From: Quinella sp. 2Q5
GTDB lineage: Bacteria > Bacillota > Negativicutes > Selenomonadales > Selenomonadaceae
Length of the DNA: 43,314 nt
Assembly: GCA_015206785.1 (NCBI GenBank)
Contig: JADEZQ010000014.1
Span: 1 to 43,314, forward strand
Direction of reading: 5' to 3'
Positions 15,706-25,298 of this stretch are shown here, piece after piece. The notes under the pieces are model-generated. The model saw only the letters and a list, made by a program, of their open reading frames with translations, had not been told where the DNA came from and searched no databases. The position numbers were made by a program, and so were the translations under genes. Within the stretch, counting starts at the first letter, position 1. Each line of letters opens with the position of its first letter.

Positions 15706-15735
15706 ATCCCGTCCACTGTGGGCGGGATTTTTTTT
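15706..15735 (+). terminator. Rho-independent terminator between the two giant genes
   Basis: ATCCCGTCC (15706-15714) pairs with GGGCGGGAT (15720-15728) with one G-T wobble and a 5-nt loop, then eight Ts. The two giant genes are therefore probably transcribed separately. Confidence 0.9.
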
Positions 15736-15741
15736 GAATTA

Positions 15742-15770
15742 TTGCCATTGAACTTATGATTTGGTAAATT
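15742..15770 (+). promoter_or_regulatory. Probable sigma-70 promoter of giant gene 2
   Basis: TTGCCA (15742-15747), a 17-nt spacer and TAAATT (15765-15770) lie between the terminator and the ribosome binding site AAGGAG (15803-15808). It matches five and four of six consensus positions. Confidence 0.5.
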
Positions 15771-15817
15771 TGCCGTATATCAAAGTTGTAGTCGTCACTG
15801 TGAAGGAGATGTGGCAT

Positions 15818-18800
15818 ATGTTAACGCAACAAGATGTTATCAAGGCATTCATGAAGTCGTTGGACAAAACGACCGCTTCCGGTGTGAACGCGCTTGATGC
15901 TGCCGTAAAAGCTTGCTCGAAGTTCACCGACTTGCAAAGTGTCATCAATCAGCTGATAAACGACTGCCGCAAGGCTGAGAGTGCCGAGGCCTTTCTGCGG
16001 GAAAAGTGCGGGATCATTCTTTCCAACGGTGATACCGGCGCGATAACCGGTGCGGACGCGGGCGGCTCCAAGACCAAAACCGCCAAGTCCGTCGTCGCTG
16101 AGGCGGGTGCGGCGAAATATCCTTCGGGCACGAGCTTCACCAAACGCGGGTTGACCGTCGTCGTGCCCAAGAAGAACACGCTCACCAAGGATCAACAAAC
16201 CGTCGTGCAGGGCTTGTACAGCTATTGGATTGACGAGGCGTTGAAACTCATCGAGACTTCTTACGGTTACAAGTTCACCGACAAAGACGCCACCGTCAAG
16301 AAAATTTCATTGAAGTTTGTCACCGAGCCTTCCTCCGACAAATTGGCTTACGTCACGTCAAAACATTCGGGTGCAAAGACTACGAGCCTGACTTTGACCG
16401 TGAACATGAGCCGCTTCAAAAATCTTTCGCCGAGCGATAAAAACGGCATCAGCGACAGAGGCGCGTTCTATCTGGACAGAGTTTTGGCGCACGAGCTGAC
16501 TCACGCGATTATGGGCGCGAAAATCGCCAACGCCGCCGCCTTGCCGAGTTTTATCACCGAGGGCATGGCGGAGCTGACTCATGGCGCGGACGACACCAGG
16601 TTTGCCGACATAAAGAAGCTCGCCTCCAAAGCCACGCAACTGCAAAATTATCTTAACGTCAAGCGCACGACCTCCAAAGACATGGATTACGCGGCGGGCT
16701 ATATCTTCATGCGCTACCTGGCAAAACAGAGCTCAACCGGTGCGCCCTCCACGCCGACGAAAGCCAAAGTCATCTCCGCCGACAACACCACCATCACCGA
16801 CGGCGGCACCTACACGATCAAGAAAGGTTTCACCGGCGACATCATCATCAACACGACGGCTGCCGTCATGCTGGACGGGGCAAGCGCGGGCAAACTTGAG
16901 AACGTCTACATCAAAACTGCCTCGACGACTGCCGACTTGACGATTAAAGATCTGGTCATCGTCTCCGAAGCGGAAATGAGCATGATAAAATTCGGCTCCG
17001 GCAAGAACAACAAGCTGACCGTGCTCGGCACCAACACGCTGACGAACACCGAATCCATACATGCGGCTGCGGTAAACGTCGGCGGCGGGCTGACCATTGA
17101 CGGCACGGGCAAGCTCAACGTTTCCATCGGCTGTAAAGAAATTTTCGTGGACGGCGTCGGCGATATTTACATTGGAAAAGACTCGGGCATCGCGAGCGTC
17201 TCTGCTACTGTCGCAAGCAGTGGGGCGGGCATCGGTTCCGACTTCCACGAAAAGACGGCGGGCGACATCACCATCAACGGCGGGACACTCGTCGTCGGCG
17301 TGAAAGGTGCCGGCAACGCCATCGGCGGCGCAAATCACGGCAACATCGGCAACATCACCATCAACGGCGGGAACGTGACGGCTTATTCCGAATCATCGAC
17401 GGGCATCGGTGCCGGCTCAGACAGATCTGCGGGCAACATCACCATCGGCGGCAAGGCTGTCGTCGTCGCTCAAGGCAATTACGCAGGTATCGGCACGGCA
17501 TTTGGGTTTAACGATAAATATAGCTCTCCTTCAACCGCGGGCAACATCATCATCGACGGCGACGCTATCGTCACGGCAACCGGCACCTATGGCGCGGGTA
17601 TCGGAACGGGATCTTCAGATACCTCCGTCAAGAGCATTACCATCGGCGGCAAAGCAAAGGTCACCGCGCAAAGCAAAAAAGGCGCGGGCATCGGCAACGG
17701 CATAAGCGGATTAATCTACCCCCAAAAAAAAGCCACAATCAATTCCGTCGGCTCCATCACCATCAAAGACAACGCCACCGTCAGCGCCACTTCCGAGGAA
17801 TATGGCGCGGGCATCGGCGGCGGTTATGTTGGAGCATTTGAAGCCGAAGACGCGCAAAAAATCTTTGGCACGTCTAAGGTCGGCAACATCACCATCAAAG
17901 ACAACGCACAAGTCACGGCGACGAGCATGAAGAACGGTCTGGGGATCGGCGCGGGCTTTGCATTCAACAGATGCAAGAGCACCATCGGCACGGTTAAAAT
18001 CTCCGGCGAAGCGTCCGTCACCATCAACAACACCGACACATCGCGCAGCGTGAAGATCAACGGCAAAAATTATTCGGGCTCGCAGTTCATCTTCAAGGAC
18101 GGCGCGTATCTTAAAGGCGATACCACCAAGCTCAACACCATAAACGGCACGGATCTCAACGACAGCTTGACCAACGACTCCGTCAACATTACCATCAAGG
18201 CGGCGGCGGGCAACGACACTATCAACAACTACGCGGTGGCTAACGTCCTAATCAACGGCGGCGCAGATAACGACCAAATCATTAACGACACCCCCAACCC
18301 AAAATTCTCCTTGCGCCACACGAATATCACAATTGACGGCGGCGAAGGCAACGACTACATCAGAAACTACGACAGCTCAAACTCCCTGCTCATCGGCGGC
18401 GAAGGCGTAGACCATATCTTCAACAGTTACGAAAGCAACAACGTGACCTTAGACGGCGGCGAGGGCAGAGACCATCTGACGAACTCCACCGCGTTGATGG
18501 GCGACGGTAGTCGCAGGGCCTCAACGAGGATTCTCATGCTCGGCGGCGATGACACTGACTACATCACCAACCAATACGGCAACGACGTGACGATTGTCGG
18601 CGGCAAAGGCGACGATCACATCCTTAACGTGTACGGGGATGCGAATACCGGCGACGGCGGCGACAAGGTCACCTACAAATACGCTACGGGCGACGGCTTC
18701 GACACGATAACAGGCTACCGCTCCGCCAACAAAATTCAAATCAGCGGCGAGTATTCCACGCTCAACAGCGGCAACGACATACTCATCAAGGTCGGCTCCG

Positions 18801-19324
18801 GCTCAATTCTTCTGGAAGACGCCAAGGATCTCAAGCTCAACATCGAAAGCACATCAGAGACGACTGCCAAGACGCTAACCGTGACCAACTCAACGAAGTC
18901 ACCCGTCACGCTCGGTTCGGCTTATGCCAATTCCGACGCCTCGAAACGCACCAAGGCAGTCAAAATCACGGGCAACAGTTCAGCGAACTCAATCGTCGGC
19001 GGCGCAGGTAACGACATTCTCGTTGGCGGCGCAGGCAACGACACTCTTGCGGGCGGCGCAGGCAACGATTCACTCTGGGGCAACGCCGGCTCCGACACGT
19101 TCATCTATGACGGCGGCAATGACGTCGTCTATGGCTTCGAGAACGGAGACCTGTTGCAAATTACGGGCACGTTCAGCGCGTCCTATAGCAAGTCCACGAA
19201 GGAAGTCGCGTTCAAAGTCGGTTCCACTGCCAACGCCATCACGCTGACTGATTTCACGGCGACGGCATTCAACATCAACGGCACAGACTACAAGATCAGC
19301 GGCAACAAACTCGTCAAGAGATAA
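15818..19324 (+). CDS. Giant metalloprotease-RTX protein 2 with beta-helix-like GAGIG repeats
   Basis: A 1168-residue paralogue of the preceding protein. It shares the helical N-terminal module (C64GII, DTGAITG at 72-78) and the peptidase domain with identical spacing (H225-E-L-T-H229, E248 in EGMAELTHG). From about residue 325 it differs: about eight turns built on GAGIG and GNITI-G-x-A-x-V-T-A strongly suggest a parallel beta-helix. Then come degenerate aspartate/asparagine repeats (INGGADNDQI, DGGEGNDYI) and a canonical RTX nonapeptide block at about 1061-1095 (GGAGNDILVGGAGNDTL), which binds calcium in the family. No Sec signal, so type I secretion is inferred; no transporter is nearby. 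ATG 15818 is 9 nt after AAGGAG. A bidirectional terminator follows. Confidence 0.87.
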   Translation: MLTQQDVIKAFMKSLDKTTASGVNALDAAVKACSKFTDLQSVINQLINDCRKAESAEAFLREKCGIILSNGDTGAITGADAGGSKTKTAKSVVAEAGAAKYPSGTSFTKRGLTVVVPKKNTLTKDQQTVVQGLYSYWIDEALKLIETSYGYKFTDKDATVKKISLKFVTEPSSDKLAYVTSKHSGAKTTSLTLTVNMSRFKNLSPSDKNGISDRGAFYLDRVLAHELTHAIMGAKIANAAALPSFITEGMAELTHGADDTRFADIKKLASKATQLQNYLNVKRTTSKDMDYAAGYIFMRYLAKQSSTGAPSTPTKAKVISADNTTITDGGTYTIKKGFTGDIIINTTAAVMLDGASAGKLENVYIKTASTTADLTIKDLVIVSEAEMSMIKFGSGKNNKLTVLGTNTLTNTESIHAAAVNVGGGLTIDGTGKLNVSIGCKEIFVDGVGDIYIGKDSGIASVSATVASSGAGIGSDFHEKTAGDITINGGTLVVGVKGAGNAIGGANHGNIGNITINGGNVTAYSESSTGIGAGSDRSAGNITIGGKAVVVAQGNYAGIGTAFGFNDKYSSPSTAGNIIIDGDAIVTATGTYGAGIGTGSSDTSVKSITIGGKAKVTAQSKKGAGIGNGISGLIYPQKKATINSVGSITIKDNATVSATSEEYGAGIGGGYVGAFEAEDAQKIFGTSKVGNITIKDNAQVTATSMKNGLGIGAGFAFNRCKSTIGTVKISGEASVTINNTDTSRSVKINGKNYSGSQFIFKDGAYLKGDTTKLNTINGTDLNDSLTNDSVNITIKAAAGNDTINNYAVANVLINGGADNDQIINDTPNPKFSLRHTNITIDGGEGNDYIRNYDSSNSLLIGGEGVDHIFNSYESNNVTLDGGEGRDHLTNSTALMGDGSRRASTRILMLGGDDTDYITNQYGNDVTIVGGKGDDHILNVYGDANTGDGGDKVTYKYATGDGFDTITGYRSANKIQISGEYSTLNSGNDILIKVGSGSILLEDAKDLKLNIESTSETTAKTLTVTNSTKSPVTLGSAYANSDASKRTKAVKITGNSSANSIVGGAGNDILVGGAGNDTLAGGAGNDSLWGNAGSDTFIYDGGNDVVYGFENGDLLQITGTFSASYSKSTKEVAFKVGSTANAITLTDFTATAFNINGTDYKISGNKLVKR

Positions 19325-19334
19325 ACGTCAACCA

Positions 19335-19370
19335 AAAAGCCCTCTTCCCGACGCCGGGAGGAGGGCTTTT
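19335..19370. terminator. Bidirectional terminator between giant gene 2 and gyrA
   Basis: AAAAGCCCTC-T-TCCCG (19335-19350) pairs with CGGGA-G-GAGGGCTTTT (19355-19370) around loop ACGC. The A-run before and T-run after let it act on both converging transcripts, 10 bp after one stop and 3 bp beyond the other. Confidence 0.93.
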
Positions 19371-19373
19371 GTT

Positions 19374-21815
19374 TCAATCGTTCCTTAACGTGACGGTGGC
19401 AAGTGCGGCAACTTTGTCGTCGTCCTTGGTTTTCATGAGAATGACGCCTTGAGTATTGCGCCCCCTCAAGCCTATGTCGTCCACGTCGGTGCGGATGACG
19501 AAACCTTCGGTGGTGATGAGCAACAGCTCCTGGTCGGGCGTGACGACTTTCATTGCGACGACTTCGCCGGTTTTGTCGGTGACCTTCATGTTGACGAGAC
19601 CTTTGCCGCCGCGTCCTTGCGGGCGATATTCTTCGGTGGGCGTGCGTTTGCCGATACCCTCTTCGCTAACGGTGAGGACTTCGGCACCTTTGCGCAACTT
19701 GTCCATGCCAATGACTCGGTCGCCGCGTTTGAGCCGAATCCCTACGACGCCGCGGGTATTCCTGCCCATTGAGCGAACTTCTTCTTCGGGGAAGGAAATC
19801 GCCATGCCCTGCGCCGTGCCCAAGATGATATAGCGTTCGCCTTCGGTGAACTTGACGCCAATCAATTCGTCGTCGCGGTCGAGCTTTATGGCAACGAGCC
19901 CGCGTTTCATCATTGAGCTGAATTCCGACAGCTGCGTCTTCTTGACGATACCCTTGCGCGTTGCCATGAACAGATAGCGTGTGGGGTCAAACTCGCGGAC
20001 TTTAACCAGCGCGGTGATGGTTTCGCCCGGCTCAATCTGCAACAGGTTGCTGATGTGATTGCCTTTGGCAGCGCGGCCTGATTCGCCGATTTGATACGCC
20101 TTGAGGTGGAAGACCTTGCCCTTGTTGGTGAAGAACAGAATCGTGTGATGTGTCGTGGTCACCAGAATTTGTTCGACGAAGTCTTCTTCCTTGGTGCCCA
20201 TGCCCGTGACACCGATGCCGCCGCGTTTCTGCTTCTTGTAGGCGTCAAGGTCGATGCGTTTGACGTAGCCGCCGTGCGTGAGCGTGATGACGATGTCGTC
20301 GTCGTTGATGAGGTCTTCGGCTTCGAAGGCGGTGAGCTCTTCGCCGATGATCTCGGTGCGCCGCGGGTCGTTGAACTTTTCGCGAACGCTGAGCAATTCA
20401 TTCTTGACCAGCTGAAGAATCTGCCTTTCGTCGGACAAAATTTCTTCAAACTTCTTGATGGCAACAAGCACGCCGTGATATTCGCCCTCAATCTTGTCGC
20501 GCTCAAGCCCCGTGAGTTTTTGCAGACGCAGATCCAAAATCGCTTGAGCTTGGTCGTCACTTAGGTTGAACGTCTTGATGAGCTTGCCTTTGGCGTGGCT
20601 GACGACGGAGCTTGAGCGAACGAGCTTGATGACGGTGTCGAGATTCTTGACGGCAACCGTGAGCCCTTCGAGAATGTGAGCGCGAGCCTTCGCTTTCGCC
20701 AGGTCGAACTTCGTGCGGCGGCGAATGACGTCTTCTTGGTGGCGGATGTAGTGTTGGAGAATTTCTTTGAGCGTCAAAACCTGCGGGCTGCCGTTGACGA
20801 GCGCAATCATGTTCACGCCGAAGGTATCTTGCAGTTGCGTGTGCTTGAACAGCTGGTTGAGGACGATTTGCGCCGTGACGTCGCGTCGCAGATCGATGGC
20901 GATGCGCAGACCCTCACGGTCGCTTTCGTCGCGCAGGTCGGTTATGCCTTCGATGGTCTTGTCGCGCACGAGGTCGGCAATCTTTTCGATGAGCCGAGCC
21001 TTGTTGACTTGGTAGGGCAGTTCAGTGACGACGATGCGGCTCTTGCCGTTGGGCAAAGGTTCAATCGTCGTACGCGCACGCATTTTGATGGAGCCGCGTC
21101 CCGTGCGATAGGCGTCGCGAATTCCTTCGCGCCCGATGATTAAGCCCGCCGTTGGGAAGTCCGGCCCGCTGATGATCTTCATAAGGTCGCTTGTCGAGGC
21201 GTCGGGGTCGTCAATCAGTTTCAGCGTGGCGTCGATGACTTCGCCGATGTTGTGCGGCGGAATGTTCGTCGCCATTGCCACGGCGATACCCGACGCGCCG
21301 TTGACGAGCAGTTGCGGAAATTTTGACGGCAGGACGGTCGGTTCCTTGAGCGATTCGTCATAGTTTGGCGCAAAGTCCACGGTGTCCTTGTCGATGTCCT
21401 GAAGCATAAGCTCGGAGATTTTCGACATGCGCACTTCTGTATAACGCATAGCCGCGGCGGGGTCGCCGTCCACGGAGCCGAAGTTGCCGTGCCCGTCGGC
21501 AAGCGGATAGCGCATAGAAAAATCCTGCGCCATACGGACAATCGCGTCGTAGACGGACGTATCGCCGTGGGGATGATATTTACCGAGAACTTCACCGACG
21601 ATGCGAGCGGATTTTTTGTAGGGCTTGCCGCTTGTCATGCCGGCTTCCTGCATTGCGTAAAGAATCCTGCGGTGCACGGGCTTGAGTCCGTCGCGAACAT
21701 CAGGCAGAGCACGCGCGACGATAACCGACATCGCGTAATCTATGTAGGAAAATTTCATCTCGTGTTCGAGATTGACGGGGACGATCTTCCCGTGACCGAA
21801 TTCGAGTTCTTGCAC
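19374..21815 (-). CDS. gyrA: DNA gyrase subunit A
   Basis: An 813-residue type II topoisomerase subunit. The active-site tyrosine is Y125 in [10 protein letters not shown]; the breakage-reunion domain spans about 1-500 and the six-bladed beta-pinwheel follows. QGRGGKG in the C-terminal domain is the GyrA-box, which identifies gyrase rather than topoisomerase IV. In the quinolone region T86 stands at the position of E. coli Ser83 and D90 at Asp87, so no typical resistance change is obvious. The start is GTG 21815, with GAGGTGAG just upstream. gyrB is not in the window. A strong promoter lies at 21850-21878. Confidence 0.97.
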   Translation of the reverse strand: MQELEFGHGKIVPVNLEHEMKFSYIDYAMSVIVARALPDVRDGLKPVHRRILYAMQEAGMTSGKPYKKSARIVGEVLGKYHPHGDTSVYDAIVRMAQDFSMRYPLADGHGNFGSVDGDPAAAMRYTEVRMSKISELMLQDIDKDTVDFAPNYDESLKEPTVLPSKFPQLLVNGASGIAVAMATNIPPHNIGEVIDATLKLIDDPDASTSDLMKIISGPDFPTAGLIIGREGIRDAYRTGRGSIKMRARTTIEPLPNGKSRIVVTELPYQVNKARLIEKIADLVRDKTIEGITDLRDESDREGLRIAIDLRRDVTAQIVLNQLFKHTQLQDTFGVNMIALVNGSPQVLTLKEILQHYIRHQEDVIRRRTKFDLAKAKARAHILEGLTVAVKNLDTVIKLVRSSSVVSHAKGKLIKTFNLSDDQAQAILDLRLQKLTGLERDKIEGEYHGVLVAIKKFEEILSDERQILQLVKNELLSVREKFNDPRRTEIIGEELTAFEAEDLINDDDIVITLTHGGYVKRIDLDAYKKQKRGGIGVTGMGTKEEDFVEQILVTTTHHTILFFTNKGKVFHLKAYQIGESGRAAKGNHISNLLQIEPGETITALVKVREFDPTRYLFMATRKGIVKKTQLSEFSSMMKRGLVAIKLDRDDELIGVKFTEGERYIILGTAQGMAISFPEEEVRSMGRNTRGVVGIRLKRGDRVIGMDKLRKGAEVLTVSEEGIGKRTPTEEYRPQGRGGKGLVNMKVTDKTGEVVAMKVVTPDQELLLITTEGFVIRTDVDDIGLRGRNTQGVILMKTKDDDKVAALATVTLRND

Positions 21816-21849
21816 ACTCTCACCTCTTCCGAAATTTCAAAGCGCGGAA

Positions 21850-21878
21850 ATTATAGCACCCGCTCCGCGAAATGTCTA
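21850..21878 (-). promoter_or_regulatory. gyrA sigma-70 promoter
   Basis: On the minus strand TAGACA (21878-21873), a 17-nt spacer and a perfect TATAAT (21855-21850) preceded by TGC (extended -10). The -35 box overlaps the stop codon of the upstream gene. Transcription should start near 21843. Confidence 0.85.
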
Positions 21879-22304
21879 ACTGCTCGCGAATAGCATGATC
21901 AGCGCACCGACGAACAGTACTACGCTGAACGTGTACAATCCGTTCTGGACGGCGCGGCTGTGTTTGCCGAAGAGCGCACCAATCAGCGGGCGCAACAGGA
22001 ACGTCAACAGCGACAGCGACACGAAGAACAGCGGCTTATCCGCCGTGGCGAAGCTGTAGACCAACATCACCGCCGAGATCGCCAGCCCGCTCGTCTCCGC
22101 GTGAGTGAAGCGTCGTTTGCGTTGGGGTGCAGGTTCATCGACGGCAACTTCGCGGCGGCTGTGGAAAGTCTTCGGGCGGGGCTCATCGCTCTTTTCGTCG
22201 GGCGCGGCAGTTGTCGGCTCAAGCTTGAGTTCGCGGGCGTAAGCGTCGTCGGTGTCGTCTGGCTCAACGCTGTAATCGTCGGGAATTTTTTTATCGGTGC
22301 TCAT
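21876..22304 (-). CDS. Small membrane protein with acidic N-terminal tail
   Basis: A 142-residue protein of unrecognised family. Residues 1-65 are charged and probably disordered (PDDTDDAYARELKLEP); three hydrophobic helices follow at about 72-87, 91-111 and 121-140. The start lies 9 bp after the glycosyltransferase stop and has no obvious ribosome binding site of its own, so translation is probably coupled to the upstream gene. It looks like a late member of the pncB to glycosyltransferase unit. No function can be proposed. Confidence 0.7.
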   Translation of the reverse strand: MSTDKKIPDDYSVEPDDTDDAYARELKLEPTTAAPDEKSDEPRPKTFHSRREVAVDEPAPQRKRRFTHAETSGLAISAVMLVYSFATADKPLFFVSLSLLTFLLRPLIGALFGKHSRAVQNGLYTFSVVLFVGALIMLFASS

Positions 22305-22313
22305 AAAGTTTAG

Positions 22314-23819
22314 TCACGTTGCCTCCTTGAAGAATCCAAAAGCTTGCGGCACGAGCAGATATCTTTCCGCCGCGACGAGTGCTCTGAACATGAAGTCCGT
22401 GGTGTCGTTGCCGAAGGTCAGCCCGTGCGCCGTCAGGAAGTCTCGCCGAAAAATTTTCGTACCGAGCCGCCGACTAAGTTTGCCCTGCAACCACATGACG
22501 CCGCGCAGTTGTTCGGGAACGTCGAAGATTGTCGGCACGTCGCGTCGCAATTCGGGTGCGTCGTCTGCCACGAAATTGCCGCCGTTGCCCGCGAGTTGAA
22601 TGTGCCCCGCGAAATGAATCACGTCCGCTTTGGAACCGTCGGCTGCCCGCGTGGCAAGGTCGAGCGCGTCGTTCGGCAAAATAGAATTCTCGTCTTTGAA
22701 CAGAACGTAATCGCCCGTCGCCTTTCGCAGGCCGAGATTGAGCGCGTCGACAATTGATCCGCCGGGATAATTCACCACGCGGAAATTCGTCGGCAACGGC
22801 GGCAGATTTACACGTGCGCCGAGATTGACGAGTATCAGTTCAAAGTCGGGGAAGCTCTGCCAGAAGATATTTTGGATGCACGCGGACAGATTTGCGGGAT
22901 TTTTCACCGGCGCGACGACGGAAATCAACGGCTTGCTCTCAACCGTCTCGCGAATCAGAATGTCGAGCAGCGCGGGGTAATGTTCGACGATTTGTCGGAG
23001 CTGAACATCGCTTTGGGTTTTGTTTACCGACCAAAGAGTCTCGCCATTTACCTGCGTGTCAACGTCGACGTAAATCAATTTGTTTTGCGCACCTATCGGA
23101 ATTTTAGTCTTCGTGCCGTTTAGAACAGCCATTGACCAAAACCACGCTTCGTCGTCAATGGGCGAGAGATTCATGAACAAATCGTGTCGCAAAACGTCGG
23201 CGTATAAGAGGGCTCTCTTCAGCAGTACGCCCCCCCCCCCCGTGCCAAATGAGTTGGTAAACTTTGGCGGCGAAGGAATTGCGGGCTTGAACATAGGATG
23301 CCAGTTTTCGCGGGGATAAATTCTCCCCGACGTGTCCAGCCGCATTCTGTGACAGAAATGCGCGATGAAGCAGTCGGGGTTCTTGATGTGTTCGTCGTAA
23401 AGAATCTTCAACCAATCGGGGCGATAGAACAAATCGTCGTCCGCCGTGACGATGATGTCGTCGGGAAATTTTTTCAGCGCGGGGATCAATTTTTTGTACG
23501 GGCGCAAGTTTTCGCACCAATCAATCGTCAGCCCGAACGCACGCAGTTCAAGCAAGTCCCGCGGCAAATTTTTTTCGCGTTGAGGAAACGAGTCTTCGTC
23601 CAGCCAAAGAATCAGCAGATCCGGCGGAAACGTTTGGTTCAGCAACGAATAGATTGTGTACTTCACGTCGAGGATGCGCGGCTTGTATGACGTGAGCGAC
23701 ACGATGACTTTTTCGGCACGCGGCGAATGATTCAGCCCGATGAAATTTTTCGCGGCAATGAGCTCGTCGACTTCGCGTTTGTCGATGGTGAGCCTTCCGT
23801 TTTTGTCGATGATCTTCAT
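22314..23819 (-). CDS. Two-domain glycosyltransferase with internal G12 tract
   Basis: A 501-residue protein. Domain 1 (about 35-290) starts VIVSLTSYKPRI and has the acidic metal site ADDDLFYRPDW (127-129) and, further on, FGTGGGGVLL (GGGG at 194-197), where related enzymes have a G-rich GVLYP-like loop. Domain 2 (from about 296, PLISVVAPVKNPANLSACIQ) is a GT2/GT-A type domain that may be degenerate, as no clear DxD is seen. It probably adds sugars to surface polysaccharide or protein. GGGG is encoded by an uninterrupted run of 12 Gs, so the frame can be lost by slippage; as given, it is intact. Its ATG overlaps the cobA-hemD stop by 4 bp. Confidence 0.85.
   Translation of the reverse strand: MKIIDKNGRLTIDKREVDELIAAKNFIGLNHSPRAEKVIVSLTSYKPRILDVKYTIYSLLNQTFPPDLLILWLDEDSFPQREKNLPRDLLELRAFGLTIDWCENLRPYKKLIPALKKFPDDIIVTADDDLFYRPDWLKILYDEHIKNPDCFIAHFCHRMRLDTSGRIYPRENWHPMFKPAIPSPPKFTNSFGTGGGGVLLKRALLYADVLRHDLFMNLSPIDDEAWFWSMAVLNGTKTKIPIGAQNKLIYVDVDTQVNGETLWSVNKTQSDVQLRQIVEHYPALLDILIRETVESKPLISVVAPVKNPANLSACIQNIFWQSFPDFELILVNLGARVNLPPLPTNFRVVNYPGGSIVDALNLGLRKATGDYVLFKDENSILPNDALDLATRAADGSKADVIHFAGHIQLAGNGGNFVADDAPELRRDVPTIFDVPEQLRGVMWLQGKLSRRLGTKIFRRDFLTAHGLTFGNDTTDFMFRALVAAERYLLVPQAFGFFKEAT
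23230..23241 (-). repeat. Homopolymer tract (12 G on the coding strand)
   Basis: Twelve consecutive C on the plus strand lie inside the glycosyltransferase gene at codons 193-197. If one base is lost or gained, the downstream frame stops either within four codons (GCG TAC TGC TGA) or at 23155. Confidence 0.97.
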
Positions 23820-25285
23820 GTGCCTTCTCCGTAAAAATTTTTGACAGCCGCAACCAGACCGTCAATGGTGAATTCGTCGGCGACAACGGCTGCCGTCGCG
23901 CCGAAGGTCTCCAAAGTCTGCGCGGTTATCGGACCGATGGCGGCGGCCGGAATTTTTTTCAACGCGTCGATGCCGTGAGCCGCGACAAAATTTTTGACGG
24001 TCGATGAACTGGTGAACGTGACCATATCGAGCGCGGCGAAGTCAATCGGCTCCGACGGCACGCTGACGGTCTGATAGGCGGGCGCAATCGTGACGTCGGC
24101 ACCGAAATTTTTCAGGGCGTCGGGCAAAACGTCGCGGGCATCTTGTGCGCGGGCGAGCAGAATTTTTTTGCCGCCGACGAAATTTTTCAGCGCGTCCGCC
24201 AAACTTTCCGCGACAAAATTTTTCGGCACGACATCAGCGACGACACCGAAGCCTTCGAGCCGTTGAGCCGTAGCCGAGCCGATTGCCGCAACTTTGACGG
24301 AGCCGAGGGCACGCGTGTCCTTGCCGACGTTGCGCAGGCGAGCGAAGAATTTTTCCACGCCGTTGACGCTGGTGAGGACGAGCCAATCGAAGCCGCCCAG
24401 TTCTGCAATTGCCGCGTCGAGCTGAGCAAAATTGTCGGCGGGGTCGGCGATTCTGATGGTCGGGCATTCGACGACGTTCGCTCCCAAATTTTTCAGCGCG
24501 GCGGAAAGTTTCGATGCCTGAGCACGCGCACGGGTCACCAGAATTTTTTTGCCGAAGAGCGGGCGGCTGTCGAACCACTTGAGCTGTTCGCGCAGGTTGA
24601 CGACGTTGCCGACGACGAAGACCGCGGGCGGGCTGATGTTGACGGCGGGAGCTTGAGCCAGCGTGGTGACGACGACTTCCTGTTCGGGGCGCGTGCCCCA
24701 ACGAATGAGTGCGGCGGGAGTTTCGGGCGAGCGTCCGTGAGCGATGAGCTTGTCGACGATCTTTGGCAGGTTGCCCACGCCCATCATGAATATCAGCGTG
24801 TCAACGGCGGTGGCGAGCTTTTCCAAACGCACGGACGCTTCAGGCTTGGTCGGGTCTTCGTGGCCGGTGACGACGGCGAACGACGCGGCAACTCCCCTGT
24901 GCGTGACGGGAATGCCGGCGTAAGCGGGAACGGCAATCGCGCCCGTGACGCCGGGGACAATCTCGAAGGGCAGATTGTTTTCGTGCAGGGCAATTGCCTC
25001 TTCACCGCCGCGCCCGAAGACGAATGGGTCGCCGCCTTTGAGACGAACGACGATGTTTGACTGCCGAGCTTCCGCAACGAGCAGCTGATTGATTTCCGAT
25101 TGCTTGAGGGTGTGATGCCCCGCGGACTTGCCGACGTAAATCTTTCGCGCCGCCGGACACAGATTCAATACCGCCTCGTCAATCAGTCGGTCGTAGATGA
25201 CGACGTCGGCCGCCGCCAAAAGTTCACGAGCCTTGAGCGTTAGCAGACCGATATCGCCGGGACCCGCGCCGATAAGGTAAACCAT
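23816..25285 (-). CDS. cobA-hemD: Uroporphyrinogen-III C-methyltransferase / uroporphyrinogen-III synthase fusion
   Basis: A 489-residue fusion. Residues 1-245 are the SAM-dependent SUMT domain (VYLIGAGPGDIGLLTLKA, LKGGDPFVFGRGGEE, PGVTGAIAVPAYAGIPVTHRG), which methylates uroporphyrinogen III at C2 and C7 to precorrin-2. Residues about 250-489 are the HemD domain (KKILVTRARAQASKL, TSVNGVEKFFARL, FTSSSTVKNF), which closes hydroxymethylbilane to uroporphyrinogen III. The fusion is common in Firmicutes and channels tetrapyrrole flux to sirohaem or cobalamin. Other tetrapyrrole genes are not adjacent, but cobD lies about 4 kb upstream on the same strand. It follows pncB by 13 bp. The C-terminal half is rich in KNF codons written as AAAATTTT or close variants. 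Confidence 0.95.
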   Translation of the reverse strand: MVYLIGAGPGDIGLLTLKARELLAAADVVIYDRLIDEAVLNLCPAARKIYVGKSAGHHTLKQSEINQLLVAEARQSNIVVRLKGGDPFVFGRGGEEAIALHENNLPFEIVPGVTGAIAVPAYAGIPVTHRGVAASFAVVTGHEDPTKPEASVRLEKLATAVDTLIFMMGVGNLPKIVDKLIAHGRSPETPAALIRWGTRPEQEVVVTTLAQAPAVNISPPAVFVVGNVVNLREQLKWFDSRPLFGKKILVTRARAQASKLSAALKNLGANVVECPTIRIADPADNFAQLDAAIAELGGFDWLVLTSVNGVEKFFARLRNVGKDTRALGSVKVAAIGSATAQRLEGFGVVADVVPKNFVAESLADALKNFVGGKKILLARAQDARDVLPDALKNFGADVTIAPAYQTVSVPSEPIDFAALDMVTFTSSSTVKNFVAAHGIDALKKIPAAAIGPITAQTLETFGATAAVVADEFTIDGLVAAVKNFYGEGT

Positions 25286-25298
25286 TGCCTCACCCCCG

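Noticed and set aside
11610-19324. The giant genes as a recent foreign island
   Set aside because: They lack AAAATTTT blocks, but so do gyrA and atpA-atpC, and no integrase, tRNA or flanking repeat supports transfer.
22314-23819. Glycosyltransferase as a pseudogene
   Set aside because: The frame is intact over 501 codons with 12 Gs; switching is possible, but the present state is on.
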